From: Planctomycetota bacterium
Lineage (GTDB): Bacteria > Planctomycetota > Planctomycetia > Pirellulales > PNKZ01
Assembly (NCBI GenBank): GCA_018242585.1
Contig: JAFEBQ010000020.1
Location: 37,513-101,512 of the forward strand
DNA: 64,000 bases
Reading direction: 5' to 3'
Below, piece by piece: positions 46,182-53,899 of the stretch. Under the pieces are notes generated by a model. It worked only from the letters and a program-made list of their open reading frames with translations, searched no databases and was not told the origin of the DNA. Every line of letters starts with the position of its first letter. The first letter of the stretch is position 1. Both the position numbers and the translations under genes were made by a program.

Positions 46182-48410
46182 ATGCGACGACTCTGGATCG
46201 CCTTTACCCTTGTGATGGTCGTTTCCTTTCTGATCCTCGGCTGGATCGGCACTCGCATCTATCAGGAGATGCCGCCACTGCCCGCTAAGGTCGTGTCCAG
46301 CGATGGTGCGGTGCTGATTGACGACGGCGAAATCCAAGCGGGGCAAAACGTCTGGCAGTCGCTCGGCGGGATGGAAGTCGGCTCGGTGTGGGGCCACGGC
46401 AGCTATGTTGCCCCGGACTGGACGGCGGATTGGCTACACCGGGAAGCGACTTTCATTCTCGACCACTGGGCGACGACGGAGTTTGGCGCGGAATACGCCA
46501 AGCTCGACGGCGAACGGCAGGCCCAGCTTCAAGGCCGCTTGGCGAAAGTAATGAGGACGAACACCTACGATCCGGGCACGAAGACGATCACTCTGCCGCC
46601 GATTCGCGCCGAGGCGTTTCAGGCGAATCTCAAACACTACTCGGACGTGTTCGCCAACGGCAAAGCCGAGTACGCGATCCCCAAGGATGCCGTCTCCGAT
46701 CCCGACCGGCTAAAGAAGCTGTCCGCCTTCTTCTTTTGGACTTCGTGGGCGGCATCCACCAACCGCGCCAATGCCGAGATTAGCTATACGCACAACTGGC
46801 CGTATGAGCCGCTGGTCGGGAACCGGGCCACGGGCGAAACGGTCGTCTGGACCGGCATGAGCATCATCATGCTCTTGGCGGGCATCTCGGCAATGGTGTG
46901 GTGGCACGCCGCCCGCAAAAGCGAAGAGGAAACGGCGGCGCTCCCCGAAGCCGATCCATTGGGCCAATGGGTTGCCACGCCATCGCAGCGGGCAACCATC
47001 AAGTATTTCTGGGTCGTGGCGGCACTCATTTTGTTGCAGATGTTGCTCGGCGTCGTGACGGCCCACTATGGCGTCGAGGGAGACGGGTTCTACGGCATCC
47101 CGCTCTCGAAGTGGCTGCCCTACAGCGTCAGTCGGACGTGGCACGTTCAGATCGGTCTGTTCTGGATTGCGACCGCGTGGCTGGCGGCGGGCTTGTTCAT
47201 CGGCCCACTCGTGAGCGAACACGAGCCGAAGGGCCAACGGCTTGGCGTCAACATCCTCTTTCTGGCACTTCTGATTGTCGTCGCGGGATCGCTGACCGGG
47301 CAATGGTTGAGTGTGCAAAACAAGCTGTCGGACAACGTGTCGTTCTACTTCGGCCACCAGGGATACGAGTACGTCGATCTGGGGCGGGTGTGGCAACTCG
47401 CTCTGTTCGCTGGCTTGTTGCTCTGGTTCGCCTTGATGGTTCGAGTATTACTCCCCGCTCTGCGGCGGACTGGCGAGCAGAAGCAACTGGTAACGCTCCT
47501 GGCCGTGGCGAGCGCCGCCATCGCCCTGTTCTACGGCGCCGGTCTGACTTGGGGCCAACACTCCCACCTGTCGATCGTTGAATACTGGCGCTGGTGGGTC
47601 GTCCACCTGTGGGTGGAGGGCTTCTTCGAGGTCTTCGCCACGACGGTCATCGCCTTCTTCTTCATGCGATTGGGACTGATCGGACCCGGCATCGCGGCGG
47701 CGGCGGCATTGCTCTCGGCGACGATCTTCCTGTCGGGGGGCATCATCGGAACGTGTCACCACCTGTATTTCTCTGGCACGCCCACGGTCGCCCTGGCTTG
47801 GGGATCGGTGTTCAGCGCCCTCGAAGTCGTGCCACTGACGCTCGTGGGTTTCGACGCGATGGAAGACCTGCGGCGGTCTCGGCTCACGCCCTGGGTGCGG
47901 CGGTACAAGTGGCCGATCTACTTCTTCGTCTCCGTGGCGTTTTGGAACATGATCGGGGCCGGGCTGTTCGGCTTCATGATTAACCCGCCCATCGCCCTGT
48001 ACTACATGCAGGGCCTCAACACGACGCCGTTGCACGGTCACGCCGCCCTGTTCGGTGTCTATGGCATGCTCGGCATCGGGCTGATGCTCGTCTGCCTCCG
48101 CGCGTTGATTCCGGGACAAGAGTGGAAAGATGGGGGGTTAAGGTTTTCGTTTTGGGCGCTCAACGGGGGATTGATGGCGATGTGTCTCCTGAGCCTGTTG
48201 CCGGTCGGTCTGATGCAGACCTGGGCTTCGGTGGAGCACGGCTACTGGTACGCGCGGAGCCCCGAGTTCATGCAGACGCCCGTAATGCAAAACCTCCGCT
48301 GGCTACGAGTGCCGGGCGATACCGTGTTTTTTCTCGGCGCCGTCGCCCTGGTTTGGTTCGTGGTGGGGTTGAAAACAGGGCATTCGTTTCGCAAGACGGA
48401 GACGCGATGA
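46182..48410 (+). CDS. norZ: Quinol-dependent nitric oxide reductase
   Basis: A 742-residue inner-membrane qNOR that reduces NO to N2O with quinol electrons. The N-terminal extension after the first helix (about 30-220, with GQNVWQSLGGMEVGSVWGHG) is typical of the quinol type, replacing NorC. Metal ligands are visible: H321 (TWHVQ, haem b), H475 with E479 (HLWVEGFFE), H526/H527 (GTCHH) for the non-haem iron, and H618/H620 (LHGHAALFG) for the haems. About 14 membrane helices. GAGAGG lies before the ATG. Second gene of the MerR operon. Confidence 0.95.
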   Translation: MRRLWIAFTLVMVVSFLILGWIGTRIYQEMPPLPAKVVSSDGAVLIDDGEIQAGQNVWQSLGGMEVGSVWGHGSYVAPDWTADWLHREATFILDHWATTEFGAEYAKLDGERQAQLQGRLAKVMRTNTYDPGTKTITLPPIRAEAFQANLKHYSDVFANGKAEYAIPKDAVSDPDRLKKLSAFFFWTSWAASTNRANAEISYTHNWPYEPLVGNRATGETVVWTGMSIIMLLAGISAMVWWHAARKSEEETAALPEADPLGQWVATPSQRATIKYFWVVAALILLQMLLGVVTAHYGVEGDGFYGIPLSKWLPYSVSRTWHVQIGLFWIATAWLAAGLFIGPLVSEHEPKGQRLGVNILFLALLIVVAGSLTGQWLSVQNKLSDNVSFYFGHQGYEYVDLGRVWQLALFAGLLLWFALMVRVLLPALRRTGEQKQLVTLLAVASAAIALFYGAGLTWGQHSHLSIVEYWRWWVVHLWVEGFFEVFATTVIAFFFMRLGLIGPGIAAAAALLSATIFLSGGIIGTCHHLYFSGTPTVALAWGSVFSALEVVPLTLVGFDAMEDLRRSRLTPWVRRYKWPIYFFVSVAFWNMIGAGLFGFMINPPIALYYMQGLNTTPLHGHAALFGVYGMLGIGLMLVCLRALIPGQEWKDGGLRFSFWALNGGLMAMCLLSLLPVGLMQTWASVEHGYWYARSPEFMQTPVMQNLRWLRVPGDTVFFLGAVALVWFVVGLKTGHSFRKTETR

Positions 48411-48607
48411 CCACGTGCGACCTGGATACGTCGGTCCCCGATTGGGTGATCGAGCATCCCGAGACATGGCCGTGCTTTCAGCGACTGGGCATCGACTACT
48501 CTTGCGGTGGTAAGTCATTGGCGTATGCGTGTCGAGAGCGAGGCTTGGATGCCGCGATGGTGCTGCAAGAACTGCTTCGTTGCCTGAACAACCCGGGGCA
48601 CACCTGA
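48407..48607 (+). CDS. Stand-alone DUF542 (ScdA/RIC N-domain) protein
   Basis: A 66-residue protein matching only the N-terminal domain of the ScdA/YtfE (RIC) iron-sulfur repair proteins. LGIDYSCGGKSLAYACRERG (residues 27-46) is the family motif, with S32 where many members have a second cysteine; other cysteines are C4, C23, C33, C42 and C59. The hemerythrin di-iron domain of full RIC is absent. The ATG overlaps the norZ stop by four bases, indicating translational coupling and a nitrosative-stress role. Confidence 0.88.
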   Translation: MTTCDLDTSVPDWVIEHPETWPCFQRLGIDYSCGGKSLAYACRERGLDAAMVLQELLRCLNNPGHT

Positions 48608-48719
48608 CGAGACAATTTCAACCAAGGAAGCAAGCGCCGGTTAAATCCTCACGCACGGCCCGGCCAGGTCATCGACGTTCGCAGCCTGTTCGGTCATCAC
48701 ATTCTTCCTCGATCAGCGA

Positions 48720-49049
48720 TTACTTGGCAGGCAATGCTTCGACGAACGCCAGCGCGCGATCGAGCCAGGCGCGCAATTGCCGATCGGTGTCGACGCCCTC
48801 GGGCTCGACCAGCGCCCAGCCGCGCATCGTCCGGCCCCCCACGTCGAATGGTTTGACGTGCGGCTCGGCGAGCGCGGCCGCGTGCTCGCCGGGCCCCACG
48901 CGCGCGATCAGCGACACGTGCCAAACGCACACCAGCATGTTGCCGTTGAGCAGGAACACCAGCCCGCCGAACATGCGCTTTTCGACCACGCCGCGCGTGG
49001 CTCGCAACTGCTGTCGCACGCGCTCGGCAAGTGATTCGCTGAACGGCAT
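48720..49049 (-). CDS. TfoX N-terminal-domain protein
   Basis: A 109-residue protein matching the TfoX/YjhX-like N-domain: LAERVRQQLRATRGVVEKRM, then FGGLVFLLNGNMLVCVW and the C-terminal GWALVEPEGVDTDRQLRAW. The C-domain of competence regulator TfoX is absent, as in most stand-alone members, whose function is unknown. It follows the rhamnulokinase gene on the same strand by 28 bases, so it may share its transcript. Confidence 0.87.
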   Translation of the reverse strand: MPFSESLAERVRQQLRATRGVVEKRMFGGLVFLLNGNMLVCVWHVSLIARVGPGEHAAALAEPHVKPFDVGGRTMRGWALVEPEGVDTDRQLRAWLDRALAFVEALPAK

Positions 49050-49077
49050 CGGCTGGACCGCCAGGAAACGAGAACGG

Positions 49078-50571
49078 TTACCGCACGGCGACTTTCAGGA
49101 ACCGCTCGTACGCGGCGTCCCATGGGGCGCTGGCGCGCGGCGCGTAGTGTTCCAGCGCGAAGCTCCGGCCCACCACCTCGCGGGCCTCGGCCACCGAGCC
49201 GACCGCGCCTGCCGACATGGCTTGGACCATCACGTTGCCGATCACCGTCGCTTCGACCGGCCCGGCCACGACGGGGCGCTGGCAGGCGTCGGCCGTGGCC
49301 TGGCAAAGCTGTTTGTTCTGCGTTCCGCCACCGACGACGTGAATCGTTTCGATCCGTCCTTCGGTCAGGCTTTCGAGCGCTCCCAAGACATATCGGTAGC
49401 GATGGGCGATCCCTTCCAGGCACGCCCGGAAGACGCCCCCTTCGTCCGTTGGAACTGCCTGGCCGGTGCGGCGGCAATAGGCCCGCACCGCCTCGGGCAT
49501 GTCGCCGGGAGCCTGAAACTCGGCGGCGTCGGGATCGATCACACTGGCCAGCGCCGGCGCGGCTTCGGCCAGTCGCGTCAGCTCGTCCCACGACAGGTTT
49601 TTTCCCTTTTGCCGCCAGACGCGGCGACACTCCTGGGCCAGCCACAGCCCCGTGATGTTCTTCAAGAGCCGGATCGTGCGGCCGACGCCCCCTTCGTTCG
49701 TGAAGTTCCAGCGCAAGCAAGCGTCGGTCAGCACCGGCCCCGGCGTTTCGACCCCCATCAAGGACCAGGTTCCCGAACTGATGTAACACCAGTCAGGTCG
49801 CGCGCCGGGCTTCGAGGCCGCCGGCACCGCCACGACAGCGCTGGCGGTGTCGTGCGTACCGGGGGCCACCACCTCGACATCGGCCAAGCCGGTTTCATCG
49901 GCCACTTCGGGGCGGAGCTTGCCCAGCCGGCTTCCTGGTTCGGTCACGGGCAGAAACATCTCGGTCGGGATGTCGAGCTTGCCCAGCAGGTCGCGGGCCC
50001 AATCGTGCGTCGTCGGATTGAAGCACTGTGTCGTCGAAGCATTCGTCGCTTCGCACGACTTCACACCCGTCAACAGCCAGTTGATCAGGTCAGGCATCAT
50101 CAAGAACGTCTTGGCCATATCCAATTGGGGCGAGCGCTGCTGGCGCATGGCGACCAGTTGATACAGCGTGTTGATGCCCATGAACTGGACGCCGGTCTGG
50201 CGAAAGACTTCCTCGCGCGGCACCTGTTCCAACACGCGCTGCATCACCCCCGTCGTGCGCCGGTCACGGTAACAGCGCGGCTGGCCCAGCAGCTCGTCGC
50301 GGGCGTCGAGCAGCCCGTAGTCGACTCCCCAGGTGTCGACGCCAATACTGCGAATGGCGGCGCCATAGCGGGCGTGAGCCGCGCGCAGGCCTTCGACAAT
50401 CTGCTGCCACAGCCCGAGGCTGTTCCAGTAAAGCCCGCCGCCGGCTTGAATGCCCCCGTGCTCGAAGCGGTGCAACTCGTCGAGCGCCAGCCGGCTGCCA
50501 TCGAACCGCCCGGCGAAGACGCGCCCCCCCGAGGCTCCGAGATCAATCGCCAGATAAACTTGCTCTGCCAT
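49078..50571 (-). CDS. rhaB: Rhamnulokinase
   Basis: A 497-residue FGGY-family sugar kinase that phosphorylates L-rhamnulose. The N-terminal phosphate loop LAIDLGASGGRVFAG, then SIGVDTWGVDYGLLD, GTHDTASAV, YISSGTWSLMG and HVVGGGTQNKQLCQ follow the RhaB order. The ATG at 50571 is chosen because the domain starts there; the open frame continues upstream to 51132 over a repeat and the next gene. No rhaA or rhaD lies nearby, so rhamnose specificity rests on sequence only. Confidence 0.92.
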   Translation of the reverse strand: MAEQVYLAIDLGASGGRVFAGRFDGSRLALDELHRFEHGGIQAGGGLYWNSLGLWQQIVEGLRAAHARYGAAIRSIGVDTWGVDYGLLDARDELLGQPRCYRDRRTTGVMQRVLEQVPREEVFRQTGVQFMGINTLYQLVAMRQQRSPQLDMAKTFLMMPDLINWLLTGVKSCEATNASTTQCFNPTTHDWARDLLGKLDIPTEMFLPVTEPGSRLGKLRPEVADETGLADVEVVAPGTHDTASAVVAVPAASKPGARPDWCYISSGTWSLMGVETPGPVLTDACLRWNFTNEGGVGRTIRLLKNITGLWLAQECRRVWRQKGKNLSWDELTRLAEAAPALASVIDPDAAEFQAPGDMPEAVRAYCRRTGQAVPTDEGGVFRACLEGIAHRYRYVLGALESLTEGRIETIHVVGGGTQNKQLCQATADACQRPVVAGPVEATVIGNVMVQAMSAGAVGSVAEAREVVGRSFALEHYAPRASAPWDAAYERFLKVAVR

Positions 50572-50669
50572 GATTGCATGCGCCTGCCAGAGGTGAAGCG
50601 AAGAGAGCGCCGAACACGGCGCGCCGGCGAGGAGCAAGATACCCGAAAACGAGCGGCAATGCGCCTCAT

Positions 50670-50768
50670 GGGTGGCACGTCCCAAGCGCAGCGCAGGGCG
50701 TGGTGAAGCGCCATCTAGCTGGGCAGCCTGTACCAGCTTCCCCACACCCGAGAACGGGCGTGCCACCC
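50670..50768. repeat. Inverted-end intergenic element
   Basis: A 99-base stretch bounded by GGGTGGCACG and CGTGCCACCC, perfect inverted repeats of each other. Inside, AGCTGGGCAGCC and GTACCAGCTTCCCC pair partly. It lies between rhaB and the metalloprotease-like gene; no second copy was seen in the window. Confidence 0.6.
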
Positions 50769-50786
50769 GGACAAGACATGCCTGAC

Positions 50787-52070
50787 TTAGGGGCGCAACT
50801 GTGGCACGCCGATCGAGTAGCCGTACCGCTGCACCAATTCCTCGGGGGACATGCCGTATGCCGCTTGCAAGGCGTCGGGCCAGTCGAGCCCTTCCTTGAT
50901 GCCGTCGATGAACTGCTTGTATTTGCGGCCGTCGATTTTCAGCAAGATGTCGACCATCGAGGCGGCCACGCCGTACTGCCAGCCTTCGATGTTGATCCCC
51001 TGGTCGAAGAAGTTGCCCCCCAGGTTCCCTTGCTGCCGAGCCCGATCGGCGCCGGCTTGTTGCTTGCGCGCCAGGATGGTCCCTTTGACCGCCGCGCCGG
51101 CCACCCAGTCGGCCACCCCTTCGTTGACCCACGAGATAATGTGGATCGACGTCCGGTAGCGGTGCAAAAACCCGTGCGAGGTCTCATGAACCAGCAAGTT
51201 GCCGAACGCGGCCGGGTCGCTGCCGCGGAAGCACGTGACGATCGTTTTGCCGTCGCTGTAGGAATGGCACAGGCCGTAATAGGTATCGGTGTCGGTCTTG
51301 TTGAACTCCAGCCGCTCGTACGCCTGGAACGCGGCCTGTTCGATGAAGCAGACGACCACGCACTTGCCGTGCCAGATGTTCTTGCCCGGCGGAATGCTGA
51401 ACACCTTGCACAGCTCGGTATACATGAGGTCGAGTTTCGTGATGTACTCGGCGATTTGCTCCTGGGGCATGTTGGTGTAGAACAGATAATACTTGGTCTC
51501 GTACAGCGTCATCGGCGGCGCGTTGTGCTTTTTGAACGATGCTTCGGTCTCGCTTTTCAACTCGCTGACAAGCTTGGCCTGCTCGTCGGTCGACAGTTCG
51601 GGCCAGAACTGGGCCCGCTTGCCTTCGAGGCGCGACTTCACCGCCGCTTCGTGCTCCAAGCGCTTCGAGCGCTTCTCCGGCGAATGAACAATCGCAGCCA
51701 GCTTGCGATCGAACGTCACGTCGGCTGGTTCGTCGCCGATGTTCATTTCGTCGATCATCGCCGCCGCCACGGTTTGCACCTTGCCCGAGGGGGGCACCTT
51801 GACGGTGATCGCCTTGATCGCGCTGGGCTTATTCGGCGCGGCGACTACTTTGGTCACCTCGGCGTCATCGATTGTCTTGCCAGCCTTGAGGACGATTTGC
51901 ACTGTCTTGCCAACCAATTCCGCCAGCGGATTGGCCGCATCGTCGGCAGCCAGCGCCGGACGCGCGGCAACCAGTGCCCAGGCCACAGCGCTGGTGACCA
52001 GCAGCCCCAAGCAGACCGCCCTAGGAAAAAAAGTGCGCTTCGTGCGCAACGATTGCAACAGCCCGTCCAT
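50787..52070 (-). CDS. Putative secreted gluzincin metalloprotease
   Basis: A 427-residue exported protein. A signal helix (AVCLGLLVTSAVAWALVAA) is followed by a small beta domain (LVGKTVQIVLKAGKTIDDAEV) and a helical linker. The C-terminal half contains H295-E296-x-x-H299 (HETSH) and E317 in WVNEGVADW, the gluzincin arrangement of two histidines and a distant glutamate. Resembles the DUF1570-type peptidases common in Planctomycetota. Activity is inferred from the motif. Start ATG 52070. Confidence 0.78.
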   Translation of the reverse strand: MDGLLQSLRTKRTFFPRAVCLGLLVTSAVAWALVAARPALAADDAANPLAELVGKTVQIVLKAGKTIDDAEVTKVVAAPNKPSAIKAITVKVPPSGKVQTVAAAMIDEMNIGDEPADVTFDRKLAAIVHSPEKRSKRLEHEAAVKSRLEGKRAQFWPELSTDEQAKLVSELKSETEASFKKHNAPPMTLYETKYYLFYTNMPQEQIAEYITKLDLMYTELCKVFSIPPGKNIWHGKCVVVCFIEQAAFQAYERLEFNKTDTDTYYGLCHSYSDGKTIVTCFRGSDPAAFGNLLVHETSHGFLHRYRTSIHIISWVNEGVADWVAGAAVKGTILARKQQAGADRARQQGNLGGNFFDQGINIEGWQYGVAASMVDILLKIDGRKYKQFIDGIKEGLDWPDALQAAYGMSPEELVQRYGYSIGVPQLRP

Positions 52071-52341
52071 ACCATTCCCCCCCGAACATCAACCTCTTCG
52101 GCTCAGTTCGCCCCACGGCGAGGGGCGCATTATGCCACGCGACGAAAGCCGGGGGCAGCGCCAGTCGGCGTGCGTCTTTGGCCTAGCGTGACGCAGCAAC
52201 CGGTTCGCGGGCCAGCGTTAACGCCTGGTAGCCCGCGGACTTTTGCGACCTGGCCGGGGGGGCCAAATATCGCGGGCCGGTTTGCCGCTGGCATAACCCC
52301 TACAGATTGAAGTCCTAACGCCCGGCAAACCGATAAGAAGG

Positions 52342-52386
52342 ATGATACGTAAGATAGTTGACTTTAATACGCATCATTCCTAGCAT
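52342..52386 (+). promoter_or_regulatory. cysH promoter overlapped by inverted repeat
   Basis: TTGACT at 52358-52363 and TAGCAT at 52381-52386, with a 17-base spacer, form a good sigma70-type promoter 32 bases before the cysH ATG. An imperfect inverted repeat, ATGATACGTA (52342-52351) and TACGCATCAT (52368-52377), has one arm upstream of the -35 box and one in the spacer, so a bound regulator could block the polymerase. The Rrf2 gene after cysH is the obvious candidate. Confidence 0.75.
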
Positions 52387-52417
52387 TGGCCTATGGCCAT
52401 GAAGCGGTGAGTGTTCC

Positions 52418-53260
52418 ATGAGTCAAGCGGCGTTTCACCTTACGTCAATCCAACCACTCGTAAAACTGACTGTGTTTCCTCCCCCTGCCACCAACGAGAC
52501 CGCCGCGAAAGCCCCCCCAACCAATGACGGCCGGGTGGTTCCCACCGTGCCGACGCCCGCTTCGGCTGGGGTTGATTTGGGCTGGCTGGCGGCCGAAAGC
52601 GCCCTGCTCGAAGGGGCCACCCCGCGTGACATCGTCGCCTGGGCGGTGAAGCACTTCCACCCGGGCCTGACGATGGCCACGGCCTTTGGCCCCGAGGGAA
52701 TGGTCATCATCCATTACCTGGCCGAGATCGATCGCACCGTGCCGGTCTTTAACCTGGACACCGGTTATCAATTCAAGGAAACGCTCGAACTCCGCGACCG
52801 CGTCGCCCAGCGGTACGGCATTGATGTCGAACTGAAGCAGCCCGAGTCGACCGTGACCGAGTACGAAGCGGCGAACGGCGGGCCGCTGTACAAGTCGAAT
52901 CCGGACCAATGCTGCTTCGACCGCAAGATTCGCGTTTTGTATCAGGCGGCCGCCGGCCAGAAAGCCTGGATGAGTGGCATCCGCCGCGACCAGAGCAACG
53001 ACCGAGCCGTGGCGCCGATTGTCGGCTGGGACAAGAAATTCGGTCTGGTCAAAATCAGCCCGCTAGCTAACTGGACCAAGCAGGACGTTTGGCGGCTGAT
53101 CACCAAGGAAGACATTCCGTACAACGCGCTGCACGACCAGGGCTACACCAGCATTGGCTGCTGGCCCTGCACTCGGGCCGTGATGTTCGGCGAAGACGAA
53201 CGCGCCGGCCGCTGGAGCGGCAGCGCCAAGACCGAATGCGGCCTGCATGTGCAAGGATGA
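52418..53260 (+). CDS. cysH: Assimilatory adenylyl-sulfate reductase (CysH family)
   Basis: A 280-residue reductase that converts APS (or PAPS) to sulfite with thioredoxin. NLDTGYQFKETLEL begins the nucleotide domain. The four cysteines C165/C166 (DQCCF) and C248/C251 (GCWPC) are those that bind a 4Fe-4S cluster in APS-type enzymes, and the C-terminus ECGLH has the catalytic cysteine. The first 40 or so residues are non-conserved. The Fe-S motif predicts APS specificity. Rrf2 regulator follows. Confidence 0.93.
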   Translation: MSQAAFHLTSIQPLVKLTVFPPPATNETAAKAPPTNDGRVVPTVPTPASAGVDLGWLAAESALLEGATPRDIVAWAVKHFHPGLTMATAFGPEGMVIIHYLAEIDRTVPVFNLDTGYQFKETLELRDRVAQRYGIDVELKQPESTVTEYEAANGGPLYKSNPDQCCFDRKIRVLYQAAAGQKAWMSGIRRDQSNDRAVAPIVGWDKKFGLVKISPLANWTKQDVWRLITKEDIPYNALHDQGYTSIGCWPCTRAVMFGEDERAGRWSGSAKTECGLHVQG

Positions 53261-53265
53261 GGAAA

Positions 53266-53367
53266 AAGTTGCTAGCGGCTAGTTCCTAGTTGCTAGGCAG
53301 AGGCAATCGGCCGACCGCCACGTAGCGTTCTTTTCACTAGCAACCAGCAACTCGCAACTAGCAACTT
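53266..53367. repeat. Inverted TTGCTAG-rich element
   Basis: About 102 bases between cysH and the Rrf2 gene. The left end AAGTTGCTAG continues with CGGCTAGTTCCTAGTTGCTA. The right end (CTAGCAACCAGCAACTCGC, AACTAGCAACTT) is its imperfect inverse. It could fold into a long hairpin in a cysH-rrf2 transcript. Confidence 0.65.
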
Positions 53368-53376
53368 CCCCACCCC

Positions 53377-53802
53377 ATGAAAGTCTCCGCCAAAACCGAA
53401 TACGCTTGTCTGGCGATGCTCGAATTGGCGGCCAGCTATGGCTCGGGCCAGCCGGTGCAGATTCGTCGCATTGCCGATCGGCATGGCATCCCGTCCCGGT
53501 TTCTGGTGCAGATTCTGCTGCAACTCAAGGGGTCGGGCTTCGTCAACAGCACGCGCGGCGCCGCTGGCGGTTACGAGCTGGTCCGCTCGCCGCGGCAAAT
53601 CACCTTGGCCGACGTCGTTAGCGCCATCGAAGGCCCCGACGAATCGTCGTCGGCCGTCAATTCCGACGCCGCTGCCGCCCGGGTGCTGCGGAATTGTTGG
53701 CAGGAAGTGACGGCCGCTGAAAAACGCATGCTGGCCGACATCTCGCTTTCGGATCTAGCCGAAAGGGTTCGCCGTCAGGCGGAACCGATGTATTATATCT
53801 GA
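53377..53802 (+). CDS. Rrf2-family transcriptional regulator
   Basis: A 141-residue winged-helix regulator. MKVSAKTEYACLAMLELA is the family start, QIRRIADRHGIPSRFLVQIL the DNA-binding helices, and GFVNSTRGAAGGYELVRSPRQI the wing. The three closely spaced cysteines that hold an Fe-S cluster in IscR/NsrR are missing (only C10 and C109), so it is more like CymR, a cysteine-metabolism regulator. Its position after cysH supports control of sulfate assimilation, which is inference. It may bind the inverted repeat at 52342. Confidence 0.9.
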   Translation: MKVSAKTEYACLAMLELAASYGSGQPVQIRRIADRHGIPSRFLVQILLQLKGSGFVNSTRGAAGGYELVRSPRQITLADVVSAIEGPDESSSAVNSDAAAARVLRNCWQEVTAAEKRMLADISLSDLAERVRRQAEPMYYI

Positions 53803-53899
53803 ACGCGAAACACTGAACGAAAAACGACAAGCGATCCTACGCGACGTTTGTTGTTCGAGTCGAGCGATTCCTCCCCGTCAGTTCCACTCTCCACCGGAG

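Noticed and set aside
48529-50706. 725-codon open frame on the plus strand
   Set aside because: It is antisense to the rhamnulokinase and TfoX-domain genes, has an Arg/Pro/His-rich composition typical of GC-rich shadow frames, and shows no protein motif.
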